The notes below the pieces were generated by a model that was not told the DNA's origin, did no database searches, and was given only the letters and a program-made list of their open reading frames with translations. Of a DNA stretch of 64,000 nt, positions 8,031-17,721 are shown piece after piece. How positions within the stretch are numbered: position 1 is the first letter of the stretch; each line of letters opens with the position of its first letter. Source of the stretch: Streptomyces venezuelae (lineage in GTDB: Bacteria; Actinomycetota; Actinomycetes; Streptomycetales; Streptomycetaceae); NCBI RefSeq assembly GCF_008642335.1, contig NZ_CP029191.1:4278001-4342000 (forward strand), written 5' to 3'. The translations under genes were made by a program, and so were the position numbers.

Positions 8031-8418
8031 CCGGGAATTACGGGGGGCCGGGAACGGCAATACGCCGGCAGGGAAGCAGACGGAATTGCTTCCCTGCCGG
8101 CGCAAGGGAGGTAGAGACCTGCCTCTTTGAATGTCGCTGTCCCACGGCATAGGAGCCGACGGCTGGCGGAAAGCGACCTGGCCTGTCCCATGAAGCGCAT
8201 TAAGTGCATCACCGCACGGCCCGCGCGGGAAGAGCCATTCACCCATTCGCCCGCGGTGTCACTCATAAGAGAGCCGCTTTGGTGGCTCGGCTTCGGTGGA
8301 GCGATCACGGACACGGAAGCCGAGCCCGGTGGCGTCGGCGCGTCACCTGAACCGAGGCTAGAGGCAACGGAGTTGGGCACCGGACCGCCACGCCCCCGCG
8401 CGTCCCGGTGCCACCCGT
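8031..8418. other. intergenic stretch with a perfect 16-bp inverted repeat
   Basis: This is 388 bp between the convergent chpA and flavoprotein genes. A perfect 16-base stem (8063-8078 and 8087-8102, loop 8) lies 32 bases after the chpA stop and probably ends transcription from both sides. The rest (8104-8418) holds no convincing gene. The open frames there lack the local codon bias. Confidence 0.7.
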
Positions 8419-9681
8419 TCAGCGTGCGGCCGCCGCCGTCCTCGGCGCGTGCTCGTCGTACGACTGGACCGGCAGGGTCGTGCGACGTCCGCGCCGTACG
8501 TGCCGTTCGACGCCCCGCACCAGACGTTCGGCGGTGAACGCGGCCCCGTACACGAAGCGCATGGCGGGGCCGAAGCTCGACGCGGTCGTCAGGCCCGCGA
8601 GGAAGAGGCCGGGCCGCGAGCTTTCGAAGCGGTCGCTGACGTAGGGCGTGCCGTCGGAGAGGGAGCGCAGGGCGCCGCGGAGCTCCGGGGGCAGGACGCC
8701 GATGCGGTCGGTCGTGGCGCGGAAGCCGGTGGCGGCGATGACGTGGTCGGTCGCGAAGCTCAGGCCTCCGCCGCCGGCGGCGACGGTGTTGACCCGGACG
8801 CGGCCGCCGACGGCCTCGGCCGTCGCGACCCGGTGGCCGACGCGCACCTCGACGCGCGGTTCGACGCGGTCCCTGATCCACCACGCCCCGGCCGGGCCCA
8901 GCGCGTCGGCGGCGACGCGGGCGCGGGCCGGTTCGGGGAGCAGCCGGAAGAGGCCGGGGGTGTCGGCGTAGAACTTGTTGCGCCAGCCGCAGCCGAGGCC
9001 GGTGTGCGGGGCCCGCAGCGACTCCCACCACGGCCGCTGCCAGGCGGGCGGCACGGTGTTCCATTCCACGCGCGGCGACCGGGCGAGGATCCGCACCCGG
9101 GTGCCCTGCTCGGCCAGGAGCGCGGCGGTCTCCAGGGCGGCCTGCCCGGCGCCGAGCACCGTCACGTCCCGGTCGCGGAAGCCCGCGAGGTCGGCGTGGT
9201 GGCTGCTGTGCGAGACGTGCTCGGCGCCGAGGCCGCGGACGGCGCGGGGGATCTCGGTGAAGGGCAGTACGCCCACGGCGAGGGCGACCGCCCGCGCGTG
9301 GTGGAGCTCGCCGTCCTCGGTCCGTGCCTCGTAGCCGTCGGGGACGGCCCGCACGGAGGCGATGAGGCGTTCGTCGACGGGCGGGGACGCCTGCTCGGCG
9401 AACCAGAGGCCGTAGGACGCGAAGTGCTCGATGGGGAGGGGTCTGCCGTGCTCGGCGGGCAGGTTCTCGCGGGCGCAGTACGCGGCCAGGCCGAAGCGGC
9501 CCGCGGGGTCGGACAGGTCGGACGCCCACGGCTCCGACTTCAGGAACATGCCGCGCGGCATGTGGTCCCGCCAGGACGCCATGGGCCTGCCGAAGATCCG
9601 TACGTCCAGGCCGGCCGCCGCGGCGTGCGAGGCGACCGAGAGGCCGTAGGGGCCCGCTCCGACAATCAGCAGGTCATGCAT
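8419..9681 (-). CDS. FAD/NAD(P)-binding flavoprotein monooxygenase
   Basis: 420 residues. The N-terminal FAD Rossmann motif is GAGPYGLSVASHA (about 8-20). A second nucleotide-binding motif, VLGAGQAALETAALLAEQG, lies near 175. IAATGFRATTDRIG is the ATG-type motif of two-dinucleotide flavoproteins, and GLFLAGLTTASSFGPAM is the C-terminal FAD contact. The overall build matches flavin monooxygenases such as the lysine/ornithine hydroxylase-like group. The substrate is unknown. Its start overlaps the stop of the ATP-grasp gene by 8 bases, so the two form a small operon, possibly modifying an amino acid or a surface-polymer substituent. Confidence 0.8.
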   Translation of the reverse strand: MHDLLIVGAGPYGLSVASHAAAAGLDVRIFGRPMASWRDHMPRGMFLKSEPWASDLSDPAGRFGLAAYCARENLPAEHGRPLPIEHFASYGLWFAEQASPPVDERLIASVRAVPDGYEARTEDGELHHARAVALAVGVLPFTEIPRAVRGLGAEHVSHSSHHADLAGFRDRDVTVLGAGQAALETAALLAEQGTRVRILARSPRVEWNTVPPAWQRPWWESLRAPHTGLGCGWRNKFYADTPGLFRLLPEPARARVAADALGPAGAWWIRDRVEPRVEVRVGHRVATAEAVGGRVRVNTVAAGGGGLSFATDHVIAATGFRATTDRIGVLPPELRGALRSLSDGTPYVSDRFESSRPGLFLAGLTTASSFGPAMRFVYGAAFTAERLVRGVERHVRRGRRTTLPVQSYDEHAPRTAAAAR

Positions 9682-10999
9682 CGGTGACTGCTCGCTCTCT
9701 GTTGGGCGTGCCGGGGAGTACGGCGGGCGCGTGCTGCCGCGCCCTGATCGACAGGGACGTCAGGAGCTTGTGGGTGCGGTGGCGCAGGGCGGCGCCGAGC
9801 CGGCGCAGCACGTGGCGGCGCCACAGGCGGCGCAGGGCGGCACCCGGCGCCGGGTCGTCGTCGGCGTGCCAGGCGAGCTCGCCGCCGGGGGACGGGCGGG
9901 GGCCGGGGCGGGCGAGGGCGCGCAGGGCGGCCAGCGGGGCGTAGTTCTCGACCAGGAACGTGCGGCCCGGCAGGGCGGCGGGGGCCGGGGCGGGGCGGTG
10001 GGTCAGGTCGAGGTGCAGGGCGCGTACGACGTCCGTGTCCGTGCCGTCGGCGAAGAGGCGGAACTGGGCGCCGGGCCGCGGGTTGAAGTCGATCAGGTGG
10101 AAGTCGCCGGTCACGGGGTCCCTGCGGAAGTCCAGGTCGAAGATCCCGCGGTACTCCAGGGCGGCGACGACCTGGGTGGCGGCGGACCACAGGGCGGGGT
10201 TCTCGGCCCACTCGCCGCTCACCGTGAGGCCCGCCGAGCGTGGCCAGGAGCGGTGCTTGCGGCCCGTGCCCCCGCCGCGTACGACACCGTCGCGGCCCGC
10301 GCAGCCGTGGACGAACCAGTCCGCGTCGCGGGCGCCGGGCACGAAGGCCTGGAGGAGCAGGCGGCTGCCCGCCTCGGCGCGGCGCTCGAACAGCTCGGAG
10401 GCCTCGCGCGGGGAGGCGATCACGGTGGTGCTGCGCAGGCCGGTGTCGCGGGGCAGCAGCCAGGGGCGGCTCCACTTCGCGACGGCGGGGGACCCGAGGC
10501 GGTCGACGGCGCCCGCGGCCTCCGTGGCGGACTCCGGGGCCAGCGTCGTGGGGTGGGCCACGCCCGCCTGGGCGCAGAGCTGCGCGAGGGTCGCCTTGTC
10601 GGCGACGCGCTCGGCGACGTTGCCCGCCGTGCGGGGCAGCAGGAAGCAGTCGGTGAGCTCCTCGTACAGGGCGCTGACGGCGAGCGCGCTCGCGTCGTCC
10701 AGGGGGATCAGCACGGCGGGCCCGGACAGGCGGCGCGAGACCCGGCGCAGCACGGCGGCGACCTCGGCGAGCGACGCGCCCGGCATGGGGGGCGCGTGCA
10801 TCCGGTGGAGGTAGCGGGAGCGCTGTACGGGGCTGCGCCGGTCGTCGGCGACCAGGTGGACCTCGACGCCGGCCCGCCCCAGCGAGCGTACGGCGCCCAG
10901 CGTCCCGTGGTGAAAGGGATTCCTGTCGATCCGCAACAGGACCGCAGGAATGCGTGTGTCCAGAGGCTGCAACGTCACCCTCGATTGTCGATCGCCCAT
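9674..10999 (-). CDS. ATP-grasp carboxylate-amine ligase-like protein
   Basis: 441 residues from the ATG at 10999. Upstream in-frame ATGs exist and no start has a strong ribosome site. Features are an N-terminal pre-ATP-grasp region (LRIDRNPFHHGTLGAVRSLG), an ATP-binding core with VADKATLAQLCAQAGV, the strand LLLQAFVPGARDADWFVHG, and the metal-binding HLIDFNPRPGAQFRLFADG near residue 330. ATP-grasp enzymes couple a carboxylate to an amine or thiol. It is co-transcribed with the flavoprotein and divergent from the GH26-like gene. Its link to the neighbouring polysaccharide locus is positional only. Confidence 0.75.
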   Translation of the reverse strand: MGDRQSRVTLQPLDTRIPAVLLRIDRNPFHHGTLGAVRSLGRAGVEVHLVADDRRSPVQRSRYLHRMHAPPMPGASLAEVAAVLRRVSRRLSGPAVLIPLDDASALAVSALYEELTDCFLLPRTAGNVAERVADKATLAQLCAQAGVAHPTTLAPESATEAAGAVDRLGSPAVAKWSRPWLLPRDTGLRSTTVIASPREASELFERRAEAGSRLLLQAFVPGARDADWFVHGCAGRDGVVRGGGTGRKHRSWPRSAGLTVSGEWAENPALWSAATQVVAALEYRGIFDLDFRRDPVTGDFHLIDFNPRPGAQFRLFADGTDTDVVRALHLDLTHRPAPAPAALPGRTFLVENYAPLAALRALARPGPRPSPGGELAWHADDDPAPGAALRRLWRRHVLRRLGAALRHRTHKLLTSLSIRARQHAPAVLPGTPNRERAVTDA

Positions 11000-11087
11000 G
11001 CGGGCGATGTGGTGGAACACAGGATTAGAAGCACGATTGGCGTAATAGAAATACATATGACGGAGTGTCAGTGAAAGAGGAGCGAAC

Positions 11088-12287
11088 ATGGCACCACACA
11101 CCCCACAACGGCTTCGGCGCCGTGGACGTGTCGCATTCATCGCCGCGGGAATCGTTTCGTCGCTCGCGCTGGCCACGGTGCCGGGGCATACGGCGGATGC
11201 GGAACGTGACGGTGAACCACCCGGGGGCGCTTCCGCGGCCCCCGCCTTCGGCGCCTATCTCGATTACGGTCCCCGCGGGGTCGAGCGGATGACCGAACTC
11301 AGCCGGTGGCTCGGCGGGGCCGAACTGCGGGTCGGTCATACGTACCTCCCGGGTGACCTCTGGAGCAATATCGAGGGCGCCCCGAACTTCCTGGAGAAAT
11401 GGGCCGAGTGGCGCAAGGCGAAGGACGACAGGATCTTCGTGCTCAACGTGCCGATGCTCGAACGCAACGAGGACGGCGTCGGCGACACCGAGGTCGCCGG
11501 GCAGCTGAGGAGGGGCGCGACCGGCGCCTTCGACGAGCACTTCCGGGTCCTCGCCAAGCGCCTGGTCGACCTGGGCGTGCCGGACACGGTGGTCGTGCTC
11601 GGCTGGGAGATGAACGGCACGACCTACACCCATCGCTGCGGTCCGGACCCGGAGTCCTGGAAGAAGTACTGGAACAGGATCGTCACCACGATGCGTTCGG
11701 TGCCGGGGCAGAAGTTCAAGTTCGACTTCACGCCGAGCAGGGGCCGGGACGCCGTTCCGTGGACGAATTGCTATCCCGGTGACGACACGGTCGACATCAT
11801 CGGCATGGACTCGTACGACCAGCCCCGCGGAATGTCATTCGACGAGCAGGTGAAGGAGCCCTATGGACTCCAGCACCACGTGGACTTCGCGGCGGATCAC
11901 AAGAAGCCCATCTCATATCCGGAATGGGGTCTGTTCCGCAACGGCGACAACGAGGAATACATGCGCCGCATGCTGGAATGGATGAAGGAGAAGAAGCCGC
12001 TGTACAACACGGTCACCGACTACTGCCCGCACGGCGTGTGGCAGTGCAAGCAGAATCCGGAGTCCGCGGAGATCTACCGCAAGATCCTCTCGGGCCGCGA
12101 CACGGTACCGACCGAGCCGACCAATCCCGTGAATCCGCCGAACTGTTCGCCGGTGGAATTCGGCGAGTGGGTCGAGAAGTGGCTGGGCGGCAAGCTGTGC
12201 CTGCGGTTCGACTGGTGGAAGGACTACCAGAAGACCGGGGACCAGAAGACCGAGGACCAGAAGACCGGGGACCCGACGAAGTCCTGA
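11088..12287 (+). CDS. secreted GH26-like glycoside hydrolase
   Basis: 399 residues from an ATG with AGAGGAG upstream. There is a signal peptide with a twin-Arg-like basic start. The catalytic domain (about 55-330) contains VVLGWEMNGTTY, the acid/base Glu of clan A family 26 enzymes, and ISYPEWGLF, the expected nucleophile Glu. Such enzymes cut beta-1,4-mannans or related glycans. Next to an exopolysaccharide operon it may trim or release the polymer. The C-terminus ends in a Trp-rich segment and three copies of a five-residue DQKTG/E repeat. Confidence 0.75.
   Translation: MAPHTPQRLRRRGRVAFIAAGIVSSLALATVPGHTADAERDGEPPGGASAAPAFGAYLDYGPRGVERMTELSRWLGGAELRVGHTYLPGDLWSNIEGAPNFLEKWAEWRKAKDDRIFVLNVPMLERNEDGVGDTEVAGQLRRGATGAFDEHFRVLAKRLVDLGVPDTVVVLGWEMNGTTYTHRCGPDPESWKKYWNRIVTTMRSVPGQKFKFDFTPSRGRDAVPWTNCYPGDDTVDIIGMDSYDQPRGMSFDEQVKEPYGLQHHVDFAADHKKPISYPEWGLFRNGDNEEYMRRMLEWMKEKKPLYNTVTDYCPHGVWQCKQNPESAEIYRKILSGRDTVPTEPTNPVNPPNCSPVEFGEWVEKWLGGKLCLRFDWWKDYQKTGDQKTEDQKTGDPTKS
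12226..12270 (+). repeat. 15-nt tandem repeat, three copies
   Basis: Three consecutive copies of a 15-base unit (one substitution in the middle copy) encode DQKTG, DQKTE, DQKTG at the C-terminus of the GH26-like hydrolase. The number of units may vary between strains by slippage. Confidence 0.9.
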
Positions 12288-12317
12288 CCCCTCGCGGGAC
12301 CGCGGTGGTGCGAGCCG

Positions 12318-13481
12318 TCACGTCGAGGCTCCGCCACCGCGCCCGGTTCCGCCGCTCCGCCGCTCCTCGCGCTCGCGCAGCCGCCGCTTCGCCCACTGGC
12401 GGCCCGCCACGCCCCACGCCACCGCGCACGCCAGCGGCGCGGTGCGCCTGCGGGCAAGCAGGAGCCGCTGGTTGGCGACCGGTTCGGGGCGCCAGTGGTG
12501 CTTGTACGGCTCGTCGCCGCGCAGCAGGCTCAGCGCGCGCGGATGTTCGCCGCCGGTGTGCCGGGTGCACGCGTCGAGCAGCATCGTCGCGACATCGACC
12601 TTCCGCTCCCTGAGCCGGGGGTGCGCCCCGTACAGGTAGCCGCCCGCCAGCGTGCGCGAGAGCAGCGTCAGGTCCGCCGCCATCACCTCGCCGTCCAGGC
12701 TGAACTCGGTGACCACCGCCTCGCCCGCCGCGACCATCGGCCGCATCGAGCGCAGCAGGTGTTCATGGAACCGCGGCTGGAGGTGCTCCGATGTCACCTT
12801 GCGGCCCTGCCACTGGAGCTGGTGCAGGCGCAGCAGCGTGCGCACCGAGTTCTCCACCTCGTCGGCGGGCACGACACGGCTCTCCACGCCCAGCGCCGAG
12901 AGCTTGCGCATCTTGGCGCGGGTGCGCTGGGCCCGCGGCGTCGGCAGCCGCTTGAGCAGGCCGTCCATGGGCAGCGCGGGAAGTTCGAGGCAGGGGGAGC
13001 CCGCGAGGGTGCGGCGCGGTCCCGGCCAGCGCGCGTACAGCCCCTCCACGCAGGCTCCCGGCCTGACCTCACCGAAGTCGATCAGCGCGGTCCTGGCCAG
13101 CGCGTACAGGCCGGACAGGAGCGCCTCCGTGCCCTCCTCCCGGCACGCGTCGTCCACCAGGACGTCCGTGAAGTCGGAGATCGCGCCGCCCAGCGGCTTG
13201 AGGGCGGGCAGCGGCCGGTCCACCCGCATCAGCGGCGCCGCGGCGATGAGGCGGGCGCCGTCGCGGACCAGCAGGACGCGCAGCCGCCCCGGGCTGCCGT
13301 ACGACTGCCACCAGGACGACAGCCAGGCGTGGCTCTGGAACGGCGTCGCCGCCCCGCACGACCGGTGGAGGCGGCCCCACGGCTCGGCGAGGGCGTCGAA
13401 CTCGTCCTCGTCCACGCAGAGTTCGGCCGCCGGTCGGGTGTCGGGTGCGGTGCGCGGCTCCGTGCGCGCCGCCGTACTCAC
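12318..13481 (-). CDS. GNAT/FemAB-like acetyltransferase (CelD/BcsL type)
   Basis: 387 residues from a GTG at 13481 that overlaps the Wzz-like stop. The fold signature is seen in WGRLHRSCGAATPFQSHAWL, a feature of the N-terminal part, and in a C-terminal GNAT half with SLDGEVMAADLTLLS, GGYLYGAHPRLRE and LDACTRHTGGEHPRALSLL. The protein closes with a basic tail rich in Arg. Family members acylate or aminoacylate glycans in polysaccharide clusters. It is the last gene of the polysaccharide operon and may add a substituent to the polymer. Confidence 0.75.
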   Translation of the reverse strand: MSTAARTEPRTAPDTRPAAELCVDEDEFDALAEPWGRLHRSCGAATPFQSHAWLSSWWQSYGSPGRLRVLLVRDGARLIAAAPLMRVDRPLPALKPLGGAISDFTDVLVDDACREEGTEALLSGLYALARTALIDFGEVRPGACVEGLYARWPGPRRTLAGSPCLELPALPMDGLLKRLPTPRAQRTRAKMRKLSALGVESRVVPADEVENSVRTLLRLHQLQWQGRKVTSEHLQPRFHEHLLRSMRPMVAAGEAVVTEFSLDGEVMAADLTLLSRTLAGGYLYGAHPRLRERKVDVATMLLDACTRHTGGEHPRALSLLRGDEPYKHHWRPEPVANQRLLLARRRTAPLACAVAWGVAGRQWAKRRLREREERRSGGTGRGGGAST

Positions 13482-14128
13482 GGGGCGCTCCGCACCAGCG
13501 CGGACGCGGGTCCCGGCACGGAAGGGCCCGCCACCGCCTCCGTACGGGCGCGCGGGCGCACCAGGAGCGCGAGGCCGCCGAGCAGCCCGCCCGCACACCC
13601 GCCGACGAGGGTCGTCACGCCGGTGGAGAGCGACGCGGGGTCGTTGGGCGGCAGGGCGCGCGAGAACGGGATCAGCTTGATCCGCGTGCTGTCCTTGGAG
13701 TGGTTGGCGCTGGTGGACAGCGACCGTGCCACCGCGTTGGCGGTGATCGCGGCGGACTCCGGCTTGTCGGTGGTCGCCGAGACCGCGATCATCGGGGCGT
13801 CGGGCGACGTGGCGACCTTCACCTTGTCCTGCAGCTCCGTCGCCGACATGCCCGCCGCCACCTGCGCGTCGCCCAGCACGGCGAGCTGCGTGGCGACCCG
13901 GCCGTACGCCTGCGCGAAGCCGAGGGCCGTCGCCGGGTCGCCCTTCTCCTGCGGGACCGCGACGACGTAACTCGTCGCCGTGTACTGCGGCGTCTGCAGC
14001 GCGCCGTACCCGGCACCGGCCAGGGCGCCGAGGACCGCGCAGGCCGGCAGCGCCGACCAGCGGGGGAGCCGCGCGGCACGGGCCCGCAGGGCGAGGGTGC
14101 GCGGGCGCTCGTTCACGGAGTCGCTCAT
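13478..14128 (-). CDS. Wzz-type chain-length / capsular polysaccharide co-polymerase
   Basis: 216 residues from the ATG at 14128, coupled to the glycosyltransferase stop by ATGA. Two membrane segments (about residues 25-43 and 168-190) enclose an extracytoplasmic domain, as in the Wzz/YveK family. The motif ATSYVVAVPQ after the first segment is the usual Tyr-rich start of that domain. There is no tyrosine-kinase domain. It would set the length of the polymer made by the operon's ligase/polymerase. Confidence 0.75.
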   Translation of the reverse strand: MSDSVNERPRTLALRARAARLPRWSALPACAVLGALAGAGYGALQTPQYTATSYVVAVPQEKGDPATALGFAQAYGRVATQLAVLGDAQVAAGMSATELQDKVKVATSPDAPMIAVSATTDKPESAAITANAVARSLSTSANHSKDSTRIKLIPFSRALPPNDPASLSTGVTTLVGGCAGGLLGGLALLVRPRARTEAVAGPSVPGPASALVRSAP

Positions 14129-15276
14129 CGAGGGGTCACCTCCAGGGTCGGGCCGGGCGCAACTGACGCGTATACGTCCATCAGTTGGCCGGCGCTTCGG
14201 CTGATGCTGTAGTGCCGCACCGCGGCCGGTGCCTCGCGGTGCGGCGGGACGTCGCCGCGCAGGCCGTGCAGGGCCCGCGCGAAGGAGTCCGGATCGCTCG
14301 GGCAGTACGCGGCGCCGGACCGGTCCGCCGCGTCGAGGCCCTCGACGGCCGGGCAGGAGGCGTACAGCACCGGAAGGCCGCTGGCCAGGCCCTCCACCAG
14401 GGCCAGACCGAAGGCCTCCTCGGGCGAGGGGGAGGCCAGCGCGTCCATGGCGGACAGGAGCGAGGGCAGGTCCGGCGCGTCGTCGCCGGTGACCGCGCCG
14501 CTGTCCTCGTGCGTGGACTCGCCGACGAACCGCACCCGCCCGTCGATCCCGAGCCGGTGCGCGAGTCGGCGGAGCTCCGGCTCCTCGGGGCCGCTCCCCA
14601 CAAGGACGACGACGACGTCGTCCGGCAGCTGTGCGGCGGCCCGCAGCAGCACGTCGAAGCGCTTGCCCGCGGCGAGCCGCCCGACGCCGCCGACGACGAA
14701 CGCCCCGTCGGGCAGCCTGAGGTGCTGCCGGGTGCGCGCCCGGCTCGCCGGGTCGAAGCGGAAGCGCTCCACCTCGATGCCGTTCGGCACCACCCGGATC
14801 CGCTGCCGCGGCACGCCCCACCGGTGCAGCCGCGCCCCCACGGCGGGCGAGACCGCGACCGTCACCCGGCCGAGCCGTTCCCCGGCCAGATACAGGGCGC
14901 GGACCCCCGCGGTCAGCGGCCTGCCCTCCATCTGCGAGTCGCCCAGGGAGTGTTCGGTGGCCACCACCGCGCGCACCCCCGCCAGCCGCGCCGCGATGCG
15001 CCCGTACAGGCAGGCGCGGTAGAGGTGCGTGTGCACCACGTCGTAGCGGCCCGCGCGGATGATCCTGACGAGCCGCGGCAGCGCCGCCACGTCACGGTTG
15101 CCGGACATGCCCAGGTCGGTGACGCGGATCCCGTCGGCCGCGATGCCCTGCGCGACGGTGCCCGCGTTGGTCAGCGCGACGACGTCGGAGTCCGTCGGCA
15201 GGTGGCGCAGCATCAGGCGCAGCTGCTGCTCCGCGCCGCCCACGCCGAGCCCGGTGATGATGTGCAGGACCCTCAT
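14125..15276 (-). CDS. GT4 family glycosyltransferase
   Basis: 383 residues from the ATG at 15276. It is a GT-B fold enzyme: N-terminal HIITGLGVGGAEQQLRLM, the mid-region RVVPNGIEVERF, VVGGVGRLAAGKRFDVLLRA, and near the end SPSPEEAFGLALVEGLASG, which is the E-x7-E nucleotide-sugar motif of family 4. It probably adds one sugar to a lipid-linked repeat unit on the inner face of the membrane. The start overlaps the deacetylase stop by four bases. Confidence 0.9.
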   Translation of the reverse strand: MRVLHIITGLGVGGAEQQLRLMLRHLPTDSDVVALTNAGTVAQGIAADGIRVTDLGMSGNRDVAALPRLVRIIRAGRYDVVHTHLYRACLYGRIAARLAGVRAVVATEHSLGDSQMEGRPLTAGVRALYLAGERLGRVTVAVSPAVGARLHRWGVPRQRIRVVPNGIEVERFRFDPASRARTRQHLRLPDGAFVVGGVGRLAAGKRFDVLLRAAAQLPDDVVVVLVGSGPEEPELRRLAHRLGIDGRVRFVGESTHEDSGAVTGDDAPDLPSLLSAMDALASPSPEEAFGLALVEGLASGLPVLYASCPAVEGLDAADRSGAAYCPSDPDSFARALHGLRGDVPPHREAPAAVRHYSISRSAGQLMDVYASVAPGPTLEVTPR

Positions 15277-16064
15277 GCGGTCGTCACCGCCGCGCGGGCG
15301 AGGACGCGGCGCCGCAGCCGGTTGGTGCGCAGCTTCAGGCGCAGCCGCCACGCGGTATCGTCCTGCCCGATGTGGACGCGGGGGAGGGCGTACGGGCCGG
15401 TGAGGGCGCCGGGGGCGATGGCGCAGGCGTACCGGTATCCGGCCTCGCGGACGGCGGTCGCGACGCGCTCGTCGACGGTGCCGTAGGGGTAGCAGAAGCC
15501 CTGCGCCTCGGTGCCGGTCAGGTCGTGCAGCGCGGCCCGGCTGCCGGCGACCTCGCGGCGCAGGACGCGGTCGTCGGCGGCGGTCAGGTCGACGTGCGTC
15601 AGCCCGTGCGAGGCGATCTCCATGCCGCACTCGGCGATGTGCCGGATGCCGTCGGCGCCCAGCAGCGGCTTGCGCGGGCCGAGCGGGTCCCAGGCGTTGT
15701 CACCGTCGAGGCGGCCCGGCAGGACGAAGACGGTGGCGGTGCAGTCGTACTGCTGGAGGAGCGGCAGCGCGTGCTCGGTGAAGTCGCGGTACCCGTCGTC
15801 GAAGGTGAGGCCCACCAGGTTGTGCTCCTGGCCCTGCGCGCACGCCTCCAGGAGGTACTTCATCGAGACGCCGCGCAGCCCTTGGCGCCGCATCCAGCGC
15901 AGCTGCGCGCCGAGCCGCTCCGGGGAGACGGTGATCCCGTACGGATCGTCGGACGGGTCCGCGACGGAGTGGTACATCGCCACCCACGCCGGGGTGCGGG
16001 GCGGCCGCAGCCGCAGGAACGGCTCCGTGCCGGACGGCGCGGGCGGAGTGAGGTCAACGGACAT
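15273..16064 (-). CDS. polysaccharide deacetylase (carbohydrate esterase 4)
   Basis: 263 residues. The NodB-fold motifs are present: LTFDDGYRDF (catalytic base and metal Asp), ASHGLTHVDL (metal-binding H-x3-H type), and FCYPYGT. There is no signal peptide, and the first 28 residues are Pro-rich. These enzymes de-N-acetylate GlcNAc units. In this operon the target may be the lipid-linked or nascent polysaccharide. It overlaps the flippase by 11 bases upstream. Confidence 0.88.
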   Translation of the reverse strand: MSVDLTPPAPSGTEPFLRLRPPRTPAWVAMYHSVADPSDDPYGITVSPERLGAQLRWMRRQGLRGVSMKYLLEACAQGQEHNLVGLTFDDGYRDFTEHALPLLQQYDCTATVFVLPGRLDGDNAWDPLGPRKPLLGADGIRHIAECGMEIASHGLTHVDLTAADDRVLRREVAGSRAALHDLTGTEAQGFCYPYGTVDERVATAVREAGYRYACAIAPGALTGPYALPRVHIGQDDTAWRLRLKLRTNRLRRRVLARAAVTTA

Positions 16065-17721
16065 GGCGCAGCTTTCTGCTGACGGTGCGAAGGGCGGACG
16101 GCCAGGGCTGCGCCCTCAGGAGCAGCCCGATGAGCACGAAGGAGACGGTCACGACGGTGAAGCTCGCGAGGACCGCGAGGGCGGGGTGTGCCACCCGCTG
16201 CGCGCAGACGGCACCGAGCAGTGCCGCGCCTGCGGCGGCCACCACGAGACGGCCCAGCTGTCCGGCGAGGGCCCGCGTCCTGATCGGCACGGTGCGCGGG
16301 CCCATGCCGCGCAGCAGGAGGAGCGCGGTGACGCAGATGCCGGTCGCGTTGGCGGCGGCGATCCCGTGGACGCCCCACGTGCCGACGGTCAGGAAGCCGA
16401 TCCCGGCGGTGGCGACGACGCCGACGGACATCGCGTAGAGCGGGATCCACGTGGTGCGGGCGACGGAGAAGTGCGCGCGGGCCAGCGCGCCGACCAGCGT
16501 GTGGCCGAGCAGGCCGAAGGCGTAGACGCGCATGACGGACGCGGTGGCGGCGGTGTCCCTGGCGGTGAAGGCGCCGCGCTGGAAGAGCAGTTCGATGAGC
16601 GGGGGCGCGGCGGCGACGACCGCGGCCGCGCCGAGGAGCACGACGCAGCCCGCCAGGACGATGTCCCGCTCGACGCGCTTGCGGGCCCGCTCCGTCTCGC
16701 CCTTGGCGAGCGCCCGCGCCACCACGGGGAAGGTGACCGTGCAGATCATGAGCGAGAGGACCATCGGCATCTGCGCGACCTTCTGCGCGTAGTTCAGGTG
16801 CGAGATGGCCCCGGCGGGCAGCGACGAGGCGAGGAACCGCTCGATGAGGACCTGCGACTGGCGGCACAGCGCGAACAGCAGGACGGTCCAGATGATCGCG
16901 GTCTGGAGTGTCCTGTCCGAGGGGCCCGCCGAAGGGGCGGCGGCATTCGGCCCGGGACGGTACGGCCGCCGCAGCTGCCGCCACAGCGAGGGCGCCTGTA
17001 CGGCGACCATCAGCACCCCGCCCACCGCCACACCGGCCGCCGCGGCCCGCACCCCCAGCGGCGCCGCGAGCGCGAACAGGGCGGCGATGATGGCCGCGTT
17101 GTAGGCGACGTAGACCGTGGCGGGCGCGACGAACCGCTGGTGGGCGCGGAGCGCGGCGCTGCAGTAGCCGGTGAGGCCGAAGGTCAGCGCGCAGGTGGCG
17201 GTCAGCCGGGTGCAGTCGACGGCGAGCCGCGGGTCGGGCAGGCCGGGGGCGAGGACCGCGACCAGGTAGGGGGCGGCCGCGATGAGCAGGACGGCGGTTC
17301 CGACGAACCACAGGGTCATGCGGGGCAGCGAGGCCCGGACGAACTCGCGGACCGGGTCGAGGGGCGGGCCGTCCGCGCGGCGCGCGAGGGCCAGGCTGAA
17401 CGCGGGCACGAGGAAGAAGGCGAGGCCGTCCTCGATGAGCAGCGTCGCCGCCAGCTCGGGGAGCGTCCACGCGACGAGGAAGGCGTCGGTGTCGGTCCCG
17501 GCGCCGAAGAAGTGCGCGAGGGCCTGGTCGCGGACGAGCCCGAGGAGCGATCCGGCGACGGACAGCGCGGCGGTGACCAGCGCGGCCTTGGCGAGGAACG
17601 AGCCGCCCGTCTTCTCGGCGGGCTCCCGCGGCGGGGGCGCGGCGGTCGTGGCGGTCGCGGTGGTCCCGGCGGTGGGCGGCGCGTCCGGGTCGGGGGCCAC
17701 CTCCTGCGGCACGGTCGTCAT
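16054..17721 (-). CDS. MurJ/MviN-like lipid-linked oligosaccharide flippase
   Basis: 555 residues from the ATG at 17721. A Pro/Thr/Ala-rich cytoplasmic start of about 38 residues is followed by some 13-14 hydrophobic segments. The first repeat contains GSLLGLVRDQALAHFFGAG, typical of MurJ/MviN. Within a polysaccharide operon with a priming transferase and ligase it most likely exports the lipid-linked repeat (Wzx role) rather than lipid II. It overlaps the ligase gene by four bases. Confidence 0.85.
   Translation of the reverse strand: MTTVPQEVAPDPDAPPTAGTTATATTAAPPPREPAEKTGGSFLAKAALVTAALSVAGSLLGLVRDQALAHFFGAGTDTDAFLVAWTLPELAATLLIEDGLAFFLVPAFSLALARRADGPPLDPVREFVRASLPRMTLWFVGTAVLLIAAAPYLVAVLAPGLPDPRLAVDCTRLTATCALTFGLTGYCSAALRAHQRFVAPATVYVAYNAAIIAALFALAAPLGVRAAAAGVAVGGVLMVAVQAPSLWRQLRRPYRPGPNAAAPSAGPSDRTLQTAIIWTVLLFALCRQSQVLIERFLASSLPAGAISHLNYAQKVAQMPMVLSLMICTVTFPVVARALAKGETERARKRVERDIVLAGCVVLLGAAAVVAAAPPLIELLFQRGAFTARDTAATASVMRVYAFGLLGHTLVGALARAHFSVARTTWIPLYAMSVGVVATAGIGFLTVGTWGVHGIAAANATGICVTALLLLRGMGPRTVPIRTRALAGQLGRLVVAAAGAALLGAVCAQRVAHPALAVLASFTVVTVSFVLIGLLLRAQPWPSALRTVSRKLRHVR

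Noticed and set aside
9731..11074. 447-residue open frame on the plus strand
   Set aside because: It is antisense to the ATP-grasp gene, which has clear family motifs. The plus product is Gly/Ala/Arg-rich without any domain.
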